Shown here piece after piece: positions 27,334 to 36,800 of a DNA stretch of 64,000 nucleotides. A program made the position numbers and the translations under genes. Within the stretch, counting starts at the first letter, position 1; every line of letters starts with the position of its first letter. The notes beneath the pieces are model-generated. The model worked only from the letters and a program-made list of their open reading frames with translations. It was not told the origin of the DNA and made no database searches. Origin of the DNA: an uncultured Clostridia bacterium. GTDB lineage: Bacteria > Bacillota > Clostridia > Oscillospirales > Acutalibacteraceae. The stretch spans positions 62,001-126,000 of the forward strand of contig CAMJMQ010000002.1 in assembly GCA_946407065.1 (NCBI GenBank). The letters are read 5' to 3'.

Positions 27334-27813
27334 ATGAAAGATAAAAAACGAATGACCGCACGTGTGATATTAACGGTGCTGACGGTTGCGGCGGTCGCCG
27401 CGATCTTCTACAATTCATCACAGAGCGCGGTCGAATCCACCGAGCGCAGCTCGCCCTTGACCGATTGGATCAACGGTATTTTGGCGGGCTTTCCGATCCC
27501 GTTCAGCGTGACGGAAAATTTCATACGCAAGCTCGCGCATTTTACCGAGTACGCGATCCTCGGCACGATGCTGAGCGTGACATATTATTTGTATCTTCTT
27601 AAGATCAAAACGGCGTTGATCGCGACGCTTATCACCGGTGCGGCGGTCGCGGTGATCGACGAGGTCATCCAGCTGTTTCCGGCGGGGCGATCCTGTCAGA
27701 TCAGCGATATGCTGCTCGATTGCTGCGGCGTAGCGTTCGCGAGTGCGATCGTGATGCTGATCATTCGGGCGGTAGAGAATAAACGCCGTAAAAAGCAACT
27801 CAATGAACAATAA
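27334..27813 (+). CDS. VanZ family membrane protein
   Basis: A 159-residue protein with about four transmembrane segments. The VanZ motifs are visible: RKLAHFTEYAILG (~61-73) and IDEVIQLFPAGRSCQISDMLLD (~107-128), including the DExxQ.F..GR...D pattern. VanZ-like proteins are linked to low-level glycopeptide resistance in some settings, but most chromosomal copies have no proven role. ATG 27334 is chosen over ATG 27319 because the latter has no ribosome-binding site; AGGTG precedes 27334. It is probably co-transcribed with the MATE gene 28 bases on. Confidence 0.85.
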   Translation: MKDKKRMTARVILTVLTVAAVAAIFYNSSQSAVESTERSSPLTDWINGILAGFPIPFSVTENFIRKLAHFTEYAILGTMLSVTYYLYLLKIKTALIATLITGAAVAVIDEVIQLFPAGRSCQISDMLLDCCGVAFASAIVMLIIRAVENKRRKKQLNEQ

Positions 27814-27841
27814 TCTACGTTTTCGGAAAGAAGGGTAAAAC

Positions 27842-29227
27842 GTGAGTGAGGTTTCTCAGAATAAAATGGGCGTAAAGCCAATGCTCCCGCTGCTTTTGGG
27901 GATGTCGCTGCCCGCGATGCTGTCGATGATGATACAGGCGCTGTACAACGTGGTCGACAGTATCTTTGTCGCGCGCTATTCGCCCGACGCGCTGCAGGCG
28001 GTGTCACTGGCGTATCCGCTGCAAATGATCCTGATCTCCTTCGGCGTCGGGACGGCGGTGGGCGTCAACTCTCTGATTGCGCGTCGACTGGGCGCAAAGA
28101 ATTATGAGGAAGCGAATAACGCCGCTACCACGGGTCTGGTGCTGGCGGTCATCAACTGGTTGGTCTTTTTGGTGATCGGGCTGACGGCGTCCCGTCCGTT
28201 TATCTCGCTGTTCACCTCCAACGCCGACGTCATCAAGGACGGGACAAGCTATCTCACCGTTGTGCTGTGTATCTCGTTCGGCATGATGATCTCCTGCATG
28301 GGTGAGAAGATCCTGCAATCGACCGGCAACATGATCATTCCGATGATCACCCAGATGCTCGGCGCGATCGTGAACATCATCTTCGATCCGTTGTTGATCT
28401 TCGGTATCGGTTTTTTTCCGCGACTGGGCGTGCTCGGTGCGGCAATCGCTACCGTGTTCGGTCAGATCTGCTCTATGACCTTCATCCTGATCATCCTCTT
28501 TGTCAGAAAGCATGAGGTCAAGATCCGCTTCAAGGGCTTCCGCATGCAGAAGATCACCCTGAAGAATATTTATGCTGTCAGCTTCCCCGCGATCATCATG
28601 CAGAGCATCGGCTCGGTGATGGTATCGGGCATCAACGCGATCATCTCGATGGCGGATCTGACGGCGGAATATGCCGCCGCGTATATCAACGCCTTCGGTA
28701 TCTACTTCAAGCTCCAAAGCTTTGTCTTTATGCCCGTGTTCGGACTGAGCCAGGGTGTGTCGCCGATCATCGGCTACAACTACGGCGCGCGTAACAAAAA
28801 GCGTATGTTCCAGGCGTTCCGTCTGGGTATCATCATCGCGGGCGCTATCATGGTGGCGGGAACCCTGCTGTTCCACCTCGCGCCCGAGTGGCTGTTATCA
28901 CTCTTTGAGTCAAAGGACAATGTCGCCGCCAACGCGTTGCTTGCCGAGGTCGGCGTGCCGATGCTCCGCATCATCAGCATCTCGTTCATCATGGCGGCGG
29001 TCGGTATCATGTTCTCTACGCTGTTCCAGGCGGTCGGCAAGGGCTTTTACAGCATGACGATGTCTGTGCTGCGCCAACTGGTCGTACTCCTGCCCGTGGC
29101 ATATCTTCTCTCCAAGATCAACATGACCGTGATGTGGTTTTCGTTCCCGATCGCCGAGGTCGTATGCCTGATCATCGGCATCATCTTCTTCATCCTGCTC
29201 CGGAAAAAGGAGTTCAGCAAGCTGTAA
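27842..29227 (+). CDS. MATE family efflux transporter
   Basis: A 461-residue membrane protein with twelve expected helices, using Na+ or H+ gradients to export organic cations or drugs. The N-terminal MLPLLLGMSLPAMLSMMIQ is followed by ALYNVVDSIFVARY, the typical MATE first-helix pair. The second half repeats it with SFPAIIMQSIGSVMVSGINA. Substrates cannot be predicted. The start is GTG 27842 behind GAAGGG. There is no C-terminal extension, unlike the second MATE gene at 41355. Confidence 0.93.
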   Translation: MSEVSQNKMGVKPMLPLLLGMSLPAMLSMMIQALYNVVDSIFVARYSPDALQAVSLAYPLQMILISFGVGTAVGVNSLIARRLGAKNYEEANNAATTGLVLAVINWLVFLVIGLTASRPFISLFTSNADVIKDGTSYLTVVLCISFGMMISCMGEKILQSTGNMIIPMITQMLGAIVNIIFDPLLIFGIGFFPRLGVLGAAIATVFGQICSMTFILIILFVRKHEVKIRFKGFRMQKITLKNIYAVSFPAIIMQSIGSVMVSGINAIISMADLTAEYAAAYINAFGIYFKLQSFVFMPVFGLSQGVSPIIGYNYGARNKKRMFQAFRLGIIIAGAIMVAGTLLFHLAPEWLLSLFESKDNVAANALLAEVGVPMLRIISISFIMAAVGIMFSTLFQAVGKGFYSMTMSVLRQLVVLLPVAYLLSKINMTVMWFSFPIAEVVCLIIGIIFFILLRKKEFSKL

Positions 29228-29275
29228 TGTTTTATCCTCTCACCTCATATGCATATAGTATCATGTTTTAATGAA

Positions 29276-29420
29276 TTGTCATTGCGAGGCGTCGCTAAGA
29301 CGACGTGGCAGTAGCTCTCGACCAATCAGCGTTCGCTCATCGCTCCGCTTCTTGGGAGAGCCTTGCATGGGTGCTGTATACCAAATCGTAGATTTGGACA
29401 GCACCTCACAATCTCAATCG
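29276..29420 (+). repeat. R2 repeat interrupted by a 98-bp R4 element
   Basis: The R2 halves (ATTGTCATTGCGAGG...GTGGCA at ~29276-29310 and CAATCTCAATCG from 29409) are split by 29311-29408. The inserted piece matches, in reverse orientation, the block at 60215-60309. A CA dinucleotide occurs at both junctions, as if duplicated. The R4 piece contains the small palindrome CCAAATCGTAGATTTGG. Confidence 0.6.
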
Positions 29421-29433
29421 ATGGGGTGAAGAG

Positions 29434-29802
29434 ATGAGTGAGTTTAAGCGTAACGAGATCGTCTATGAAGAGGGCTGGCGGGAAGCCTCCCCGATTGTTG
29501 ATGAAGAAACACCGCTCGATGAAGCGCCTGCTCCTGTTGAGCGACCGCAGCAGGGAAATGAGAAAAGCAGACCGCTTTTGATCACGATCCAACTCGTGCT
29601 CAGCCTGTTGGCGGCGCTGGTGCTGTTCCTGCTCAAGGCGATGGACAGCGAAGGCTATTATAACTTTATGGACTATTACCGAGAAGAACTGCAAAAGCCC
29701 GTGGTGTCGCAGGAGATCTTTCATGCGGCTGACGCGTTGTTGGAACAGGATCCCGTGACGATTCAGGCGACACCGGATGAAACTGCGCATAGCGACACTT
29801 GA
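29434..29802 (+). CDS. Single-pass membrane protein, possible minimal SpoIVFA-like partner of the M50 protease
   Basis: A 122-residue protein: an acidic cytoplasmic N terminus (~1-47), one transmembrane segment (~48-66, LITIQLVLSLLAALVLFLL), then ~55 extracytoplasmic residues beginning AMDSEGYYNFMDYYREEL. The last 26 bases overlap the start of an M50 metalloprotease gene. SpoIVFA has the same topology and gene position relative to SpoIVFB but carries a LytM domain, which is absent here. The partner role is inferred from topology and context only. Confidence 0.6.
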   Translation: MSEFKRNEIVYEEGWREASPIVDEETPLDEAPAPVERPQQGNEKSRPLLITIQLVLSLLAALVLFLLKAMDSEGYYNFMDYYREELQKPVVSQEIFHAADALLEQDPVTIQATPDETAHSDT

Positions 29803-30349
29803 CCTCTTCATCGGCTATGAGGCGATCGCGGCGATGACCGCCGTGCTGCTCCTCGACCGAGAGAATCGGGTGATCTTCTGCTTTCTTGCCGCGGTTTTGC
29901 ACGAGCTGGGGCATGTGCTGATGATGCTGTTGTGCGGCGTGCGTGTTCGAGCGATCAGACTGCGGCTCTTCGATGTGCTGATCAAGGCGGATGACGCGCC
30001 GTCATTTAAGGCGGATGTGCTGATCACCATGGGCGGCGTAGCGGCAAACTTTTTGTTTGCGTTACTGCTGTATCCCATCGGCATGAAGGTCGCCCTGCCG
30101 CATTTGGCGCTCGGCGTATTCAACCTCTTGCCCATTATGAGCCTTGACGGCGGGCATTTGCTCGAGATATTCATGGACAAACGGTTCTCGCCGCGCACCA
30201 CCGCAATCACGCTGAAAGTGACGACCTTTGTCTTTTTACTGCCGCTGATGACGGCGGGACTGTATGTACTGCTGAACAGCGGCTATAATTACTCGCTGTT
30301 GATCATAGCGATCTATCTGATCGTTTTATTGTTTTTGAAAAATAGGTAA
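29777..30349 (+). CDS. M50 family membrane metalloprotease, SpoIVFB-like
   Basis: A 190-residue intramembrane zinc protease with about five to six membrane segments. The zinc site HELGH is near residues 41-45. The second metal motif is NLLPIMSLDGG (~117-127), matching the N-x-x-P...L-D-G pattern of site-2 proteases. It lacks the C-terminal CBS domain common in SpoIVFB of Bacilli. In a spore former, processing of pro-sigma-K is the natural hypothesis; a housekeeping role is the alternative. The start lies inside the preceding small membrane gene. Confidence 0.82.
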   Translation: MKLRIATLDLFIGYEAIAAMTAVLLLDRENRVIFCFLAAVLHELGHVLMMLLCGVRVRAIRLRLFDVLIKADDAPSFKADVLITMGGVAANFLFALLLYPIGMKVALPHLALGVFNLLPIMSLDGGHLLEIFMDKRFSPRTTAITLKVTTFVFLLPLMTAGLYVLLNSGYNYSLLIIAIYLIVLLFLKNR

Positions 30350-30394
30350 TTGCCGATCATGCACCATATCGATCGGCAGATAAAGGAGAAGCCT

Positions 30395-32254
30395 ATGATC
30401 CCTGAAAAAGTCGAAAAACTGCTCCTCAAGGTACAAAAGCCCGGCCGCTATGTCGGCGGCGAGCTCGGAGCTGTCATCAAGGACAAGCAGGAAGTGGATG
30501 TGCGGTTCGCGTTCTGTTTCCCCGATATTTATGAGATCGGCATGTCGCACCTCGGCATCAAGATCCTCTACAGCCTTTTTAATGAAAAGCCGTACATTTG
30601 GTGCGAGCGCGTCTTTGCGCCGTGGATGGATATGGAAGAGCAGATGCGCGCGCATGATATCCCTCTGTATGCGCTCGAGTCGGGCGATCCGCTGACGGAG
30701 TTTGACTTCATTGGCTTCACCCTGCAATACGAGCTGAGCTACAGCAATATCCTGAACATGCTTGACCTCGGCGGGATCCCGCTGCTCTCAAAGGACAGGC
30801 ATGACTTAAAGCACATCGTCGTCGCGGGCGGCCCCTGCGCCTGCAATCCCGAGCCGATCACCGACTTCATCGATATCTTTTTCCTCGGCGATGGGGAAGA
30901 GGTCGACCTCGAGGTGATGGAGCTCTACAGAACCTGCAAAAAAGACGGCAAGAGCAGAGAAGAATTCCTCCGCCTTGCCGCTCAGATCAAGGGCGTCTAC
31001 GTGCCCTCGTTATATGATGTGTCCTATCACGACGACGGCACCGTTGCCGCTGTCACACCACGCGACGATGCGCCCTCGGTGATCGAAAAGCGTGTGATGA
31101 TGGATATGGACAACTGCTACTATCCCGATAATTTCGTTGTCCCGAATATCGAGATCGTCCATGACCGCGCGGTCGAGGAGATCTTCCGCGGCTGTATCCG
31201 CGGCTGCCGCTTTTGTCAGGCGGGCTTCCTCTATCGACCCGTTCGCGAGAAGTCGGTGGAGTGCATCAGCAAGCAATGCCATGCGCTGTGCCGCAATACC
31301 GGCTATGACGAGGTATCGTTGTCCTCGCTGAGCTCGAGCGACTACACGCAGGTCGTGCCGATGCTCCGTGAGCTGAATTCATGGGCTAAGCCCGAGCATG
31401 TCAGTCTGTCGCTGCCGTCACTGCGCGTGGACGGCTTCTCCGACGATATCCTCAATGAGATCAAGACCGTGCGCAAGAGCGGCTTGACCTTCGCTCCCGA
31501 AGCGGGCAGTCAGCGCCTGCGTGACGCGATCAACAAGAACGTCTTTGAGGACGAGCTGATGCACACCTGCCGCGTCGCGTTCGAGGGCGGTTATACGACC
31601 GTCAAGCTCTATTTTATGATCGGCCTGCCGACCGAGACGATGGATGATGTCGCCGATATCGCAAATCTCGGCAAGAAGGTGCTCGACACCTTTTACAGCA
31701 CCCCGAATCGCCCCAAGGGAAAAGCGCCGCGCGTCACCATTTCCGCGTCATCGTTCGTCCCCAAGCCCTTTACTCCCTTCCAGTGGGAGCCGCAGGATAC
31801 GATGGAAACGCTGCGTGAAAAGCAGCAGCATATCAAGCAGACGATCATCGATAACAAGATCTCGATGAGCAAGCTTTCTTATAACTATCACGATTCGGAC
31901 ACCTCTTACCTCGAGGCAGTGTTCGCGCGCGGTGATCGCCGTTTGAACAAGGTGATGCTCGAAGCGCACAGGCGCGGGATCCGCTTTGACGGATGGAGCG
32001 ACTGCTTCTCCCTGCAAAACTGGCTGGAGGTATTTGAAGCATGCGGGATCGACCCCGCGTTCTATGCCAATCGCCGCCGTTCATTCGATGAGATCCTGCC
32101 GTGGGATCACCTCGATTACGGCGTGACCAAGGAGTTTTTGCGCCGTGAGTGTGAGCGCGCGTATCGCTCCGAGGCGTCGCCCAACTGCCGTGAACAATGC
32201 CTTGGCTGCGGCTCGAGAAAGTACGGAGGAGGCGTATGCTATGAAAAACGTTAG
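30395..32254 (+). CDS. B12-binding-type radical SAM protein, TIGR03960 family
   Basis: A 619-residue protein. The N-terminal region (~1-190) is like the B12-binding domains (FCFPDIYEIGMSHLGIKILY). The radical SAM iron-sulphur cysteines are in FRGCIRGCRFCQAGF near residues 263-277 (CxxxCxxC). It ends with the cysteine-rich CREQCLGCG. TIGR03960 proteins pair with the DUF2344/TIGR03936 protein encoded next; a role in tRNA/rRNA modification has been suggested but is not settled. ATG 30395 follows AAAGGAG. Its end overlaps the next gene by 14 bases. Confidence 0.9.
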   Translation: MIPEKVEKLLLKVQKPGRYVGGELGAVIKDKQEVDVRFAFCFPDIYEIGMSHLGIKILYSLFNEKPYIWCERVFAPWMDMEEQMRAHDIPLYALESGDPLTEFDFIGFTLQYELSYSNILNMLDLGGIPLLSKDRHDLKHIVVAGGPCACNPEPITDFIDIFFLGDGEEVDLEVMELYRTCKKDGKSREEFLRLAAQIKGVYVPSLYDVSYHDDGTVAAVTPRDDAPSVIEKRVMMDMDNCYYPDNFVVPNIEIVHDRAVEEIFRGCIRGCRFCQAGFLYRPVREKSVECISKQCHALCRNTGYDEVSLSSLSSSDYTQVVPMLRELNSWAKPEHVSLSLPSLRVDGFSDDILNEIKTVRKSGLTFAPEAGSQRLRDAINKNVFEDELMHTCRVAFEGGYTTVKLYFMIGLPTETMDDVADIANLGKKVLDTFYSTPNRPKGKAPRVTISASSFVPKPFTPFQWEPQDTMETLREKQQHIKQTIIDNKISMSKLSYNYHDSDTSYLEAVFARGDRRLNKVMLEAHRRGIRFDGWSDCFSLQNWLEVFEACGIDPAFYANRRRSFDEILPWDHLDYGVTKEFLRRECERAYRSEASPNCREQCLGCGSRKYGGGVCYEKR

Positions 32255-32906
32255 GGTCTTCTACCGCAAGTTCGGTCCCTGCAAATACATTTCCCACCTC
32301 GACACCAACCGCGTGATGATCCGCGCCATCGGTAAAAGCCGCCTGAATATCTGGCGCACCGAGGGCTTCAATCAACACGCCTATATCACCTTCGCACTGC
32401 CGCTGTCGCTCGGATTTGCCTCCGAATGTGAGAGCATGGATTTTCGTGTGCTGGATGATAACGAGGATCTGTCCGCGATCCCCGACAGGCTCAACGCCTG
32501 CCTGCCCGACGGCATCCGCGTTCTGCGCTGTGCGGAGTCGGTACACAAGCCCGCGGATATCGAATCCGCCGCCTATACGGTGATCCTCGAGCCGATGAAT
32601 GAAGGGGATATTTCTAATAAAGAATTATCAGAGAAGCTGAAAGCGTTTCTCGATTCCCCCGAGATCATTGTCGAGAAAAAGACAAAAAAGGGCATGAAGC
32701 ATATCGACCTCAAGCCCTATATCCTTGCGTTCGATTTACATGAGGGAGATAAAGTGTGCTTTGATCTCAAGCTCCCCGCCGGCTCTACGCTCAACATCAA
32801 TCCCAATCTGTTGATGAATGCCTTTGCCGATCATCTCGGCATCGAGCTGTATGCCGACATCACCCGTGCCGCGATCTACACCAAAGGGGGAGAGGCGTTT
32901 GTCTAA
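32241..32906 (+). CDS. TIGR03936 / DUF2344 radical SAM-associated protein
   Basis: A 221-residue protein always encoded after, or fused to, the TIGR03960 radical SAM protein. The N-terminal RVFYRKFGPCKYISHLDTNR and the following FNQHAYITFALPLSLGFASE (~53-72) are family-typical. Start ATG 32241 follows GGAGGAGG inside the end of the upstream gene; an upstream in-frame ATG at 32145 is only a shadow. The protein probably works with its upstream partner. The stop overlaps the HAD gene by 8 bases. Confidence 0.9.
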   Translation: MKNVRVFYRKFGPCKYISHLDTNRVMIRAIGKSRLNIWRTEGFNQHAYITFALPLSLGFASECESMDFRVLDDNEDLSAIPDRLNACLPDGIRVLRCAESVHKPADIESAAYTVILEPMNEGDISNKELSEKLKAFLDSPEIIVEKKTKKGMKHIDLKPYILAFDLHEGDKVCFDLKLPAGSTLNINPNLLMNAFADHLGIELYADITRAAIYTKGGEAFV

Positions 32907-33597
32907 ACGATTCGACATCGTTCTCCTCGACGCGGATGAAACGGTCTATGACTTCAAACTGGCGGAAAAGACCGCCGTCAGTCTGACGCTTGAACAGTTC
33001 GGCGTGACCCCGACGGATGAAGTGGTCACCCGCTACAGCGCCATCAATCTGAGTTGCTGGAAGGCGCTCGAGCGCGGCGAGCTCAGTCGTGAGGATCTGA
33101 AGCCGACCCGCTTTCAAATGCTGTTTGAGCAGCTCGGCGCTCAGCCTGTGGACTTTCATGCGGTGAACGACACCTATGAGAACAATCTGTCCCATCAGGC
33201 GTTTTTGCTCGACGGCGCGCTGGATTTCGTCAAAAAGCTCCATGAGCATTGCAGGATCTATCTGGCGACCAACGGTTTGACGATCCCCCAGACAGGGCGA
33301 TTCGACCGTGCCGCCGTCAAGCCCTATGTCGACGGCATCTATATCTCGGAGCAGATCGGTCACAGCAAGCCCGACAAGGCGTATTTTGACTATATCTTCC
33401 GTGACCTCCATATCACGGATAAGAGCCGTGTGATCATGCTCGGCGACAGCCTGACCTCCGATATGCGCGGCGGCAGGAACGCGGGTATCACTACCTGCCG
33501 TTATCTGAACGGCGAGGAGCCGTCCCACAGCCCTCTGTGTGACTACGAGATCGCCTCTTACGATGCATTCTTTGATATCTTGTTTTCTGAATCATAA
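32899..33597 (+). CDS. HAD-superfamily phosphatase, YjjG-type nucleotidase
   Basis: A 232-residue cytoplasmic HAD hydrolase. The nucleophile motif is LLDADETVYDF (~8-18), a DxDxT variant as in YjjG. Motif II is LATNGLT (~114). Motif III/IV is HSKPDKAYFDYIF (~155) and MLGDSLTSDMRGGRNAGI (~180). YjjG-type enzymes remove phosphate from non-canonical pyrimidine nucleotides. Start TTG 32899 with GGGGGAGAGG before it; ATGs further upstream lie inside the DUF2344 gene. It is the third gene of the operon, which ends at the 33603 hairpin. Confidence 0.85.
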   Translation: MSKRFDIVLLDADETVYDFKLAEKTAVSLTLEQFGVTPTDEVVTRYSAINLSCWKALERGELSREDLKPTRFQMLFEQLGAQPVDFHAVNDTYENNLSHQAFLLDGALDFVKKLHEHCRIYLATNGLTIPQTGRFDRAAVKPYVDGIYISEQIGHSKPDKAYFDYIFRDLHITDKSRVIMLGDSLTSDMRGGRNAGITTCRYLNGEEPSHSPLCDYEIASYDAFFDILFSES

Positions 33598-33602
33598 AAG
33601 TA

Positions 33603-33640
33603 ACCCCCACTGTTCAAAACAGTGGGGGTAATGTTTTGTA
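33603..33640 (+). terminator. Rho-independent terminator after the radical SAM/HAD operon
   Basis: A 12-bp perfect stem ACCCCCACTGTT (33603-33614) with AACAGTGGGGGT (33618-33629) closes a 3-base loop; a T-rich but interrupted tail follows. The rest of the gap to 33836 has GTAGGGG-type repeat-like sequence and no gene. Confidence 0.75.
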
Positions 33641-33836
33641 GGGGAGGGCTTGCTCAGCACTGATACGACGCAAAGGATTCTGTAGGGGGCGACGTTTACG
33701 ACGTCCCGAAACGCATCCAACAAATGCCGCCCAAATGCGAAGCAAATGAAACATCTATTGGAGGGAAGGGGCTTGCTCCTCCCGCGATCGAGAAATATAG
33801 CTTACGGATTTCAATATTGAAATCATCAATGCAATA

Positions 33837-36800
33837 CTATTGTTGACTTGTCGCCACGGTCGGTTTGTTATCCGTTGAAATGATGTTCAGGAAGATCAGC
33901 GAGCAGCCGATGAAGTAGGCGAGCACCACCGCGCTTGCGACGGCGCTGTCGATGATCATCAACGCGCTTTGGGACACTGCTTCGTTTTCGGCGGCGGTCA
34001 TCGGTGCCATCGCCAGGCTGATCAGTACCATACCCGCGATAAAGGTGATGGTGGTCAGTCGCTTTGTCGGATTCGTCCACATGCGGTAGCCGAGCGCGCC
34101 GACGATGATATAGACAACGGCATAGAAGATGTTGAAGTAAACAGCCGTGTTGCCGTCACCGAGCAGGCTTTCTGTCAGGAACGAACCCGTGTTGGTGAGC
34201 ACCTCAACGATGGAGAGCATCGCATGCAGGATCAGGACAAGACCGGAAGCAAGGATCAGGCGTTTTCCAAAGACGTACGAACGGTTCAGCCTGCTGTCGG
34301 AATCGCTCTCATCCAGCTTGCTTTCCAGTGTGAAGCGAATGATAATGAACAGCGGGATCGCTATATACAGGAACATTCTCAAAACGATGTAGTTGTTGAT
34401 ATCGCCGACCAGTGCCCTGACGAGCGGCGAGTTCAGCGGTCGGAACATCTCCTGAACCAGTTGGCTGTCAAAGATGGTCTGACCTGCCGCTTTGTCAAAG
34501 GCGAGCATATCGGCGCCGATGGTGGAGCCGCCGATATAGGCGGACGGCAGGAGCAGTCCCAGCGTAGCCGCGACAGCGACCACGCACGTCAACGCGATCG
34601 CGCGATACTTGTTGAACGGGATACACATGGAGAAGACCACGATGATGCCCGCGATAGACAGCATGACCGTCATCATTGAGCGAACATTGATGTCGGCGAT
34701 GACAGGAGCATTGCCGAGTGCCTTGGGTAGTACATTGAGCAGGATCGGCAGTAATACGGCAATCGCGCCGAGCGCGCCCGCGCATACCGCCTGAGATACG
34801 ATCTTCTTGAGGAAGGAGCCGCTGACCGGTGTGCGGCGGGGTTCCAGTGAGAGCAGGAAGCCGCCTGTGCCGATCACCGCCGCCTCCAGCATGTACATGT
34901 TCTCGATCGAGAACCACATCTGACCCTTCGAGAAGGGGATCAGCGCGAACGCCAGAATAAAGACCGCGATCGATTTCATCAGATAGAGGACGGATGTTTT
35001 CTGGGTGTTGCCGATGACGCGTCTGCCCTCGCCGACGACCTCTTTGAGGTGGCTGAAGTCGTTGTCGAGCAGGATGACGTCGGAGCAGGATTTTGCCGCC
35101 TCAGACGCCTTGGCAAAGGTGATGGAGGAATCCGAGCGTCTCAGCGCCAGGATATCGTTGACGCCGTCACCGGTCATGGCGACCTTATGCTTGTTTGCCT
35201 GCAGCGCCTTGACGAGCGCTTCCTTTTGCTCGGGAGATACACGGGCAAACACCGTGTATTCCTCCGCAATAGAGGGGATGTCCTCAAGCGGAACACCCGC
35301 GAGGGAGATGTATTTGTCGGCATTTACGATGCCGCACTTCTGCGCGATCATGCTGACGGTCAGGGGGTTATCACCCGAGATGACCTTGACGGTAACACCG
35401 TTTTCACGGAAGAATTTGAGCGTATCCGCCGCGGTCTCGCGGATGTGATCCTCGATCGCGATGAAGGCGATCAGCACACCGTCGAGGGTGACGGCGATGA
35501 CGCGGTTGCCTTCCTTGGCGCGTTCGGTGACATAACTAAGGCGTTCATCCTCCTGAGGCAGGAGATATTCGGGCGCGCCCATGAGCAGCTTTCTGCCGTC
35601 GCCGTAGACGATACCGGAATACTTGTTAGCGCTGGAGAAGGGGATCTTCTCACGGATATCGGCGGACTGATCGGCGCCGAAATACTGAAAGACCGCTTCA
35701 CTCGTTGCGTTCCTCTCATCGGTCGCGCCCATCAGCACGCGGATGTGCTGTTCGGCGCTGTCATCAAATTGTTTCAGCTCGCTGACGGACATGGTGCCGT
35801 CGGTGAGGGTACCGGTCTTATCCAGACAGATCACGTCGACGCGGGAGAGGTTCTCGAGCGAGTACAGCTCCTGCACCAGTGTTTTCTTTTTCGTCAGTCC
35901 CGCGATGGATACCATCAGCGCGACAGAGGTGGTCAGCACCAGACCCGACGGGATCATACCGACGCCGAACATACCGTCCGTCAATACAATCAGCGACCAC
36001 GTGACGGGATCCTTGAGCGATAAGGTCAGACCGTTCCAGATGGTGGGATCGTTGCCGGTCGCGGAGATCTTGACCGCGAGGGTAACGGTGGCGGTGATGA
36101 TCGCGACGCACAGGCAGATGGTCAGCACCTTGATGATCTTCATGATCGAGCTCATCAGCTCGGATTTGTGACCGGAGCTGTTCTTGACCTTGCGGGTCAG
36201 CTCAGCGGCATAGGTGTCGTCGCCGATTTTCTCGGCGCGGCATCTCGCGGAGCCGACGATGATGGAAGAACCGGAGAGAATGGTATCGCCCGCGGTCTTT
36301 TTGATGAGATCCGATTCGCCGGTCAGCATGGATTCATCCACATCGACCTCACCGTTCAAAACGATCAGGTCGGCGGTCGCCTGTTCACCTGCAGAGAGAG
36401 CGACAACGTCGTCCAGCACGATCTGAGCGGCATCGATCGACTCGACCTTGCCGTCGCGCACGACCTTGCTCTTGGTGCTGGTGACGATCCTGAGCTTCTG
36501 GATGGTCTTCATGCTCTGGAACTCCTGGAACGAGCCCATCGCGACGTTCATGATCGCGGGGATCAGAAAGACGAATTTCGAGAAGCCGAAATAGCTGTTA
36601 ACGATGTCAGAGCGACCGATCGCGTTTAAGTAGATCATAAATCCGATGAATACGAACGCGATGATAAACAGCACCGTATTGAAGAAGGTGAACAGGTTGT
36701 TCGCAAGGATCTGCATCGGTGTCTTTTTGTTGGGATCCTCCGTGGTATTGGTATAGCCCTTTTGGACTCTTTCCTCGACCTCCTTCGACGTCAGACCCGC

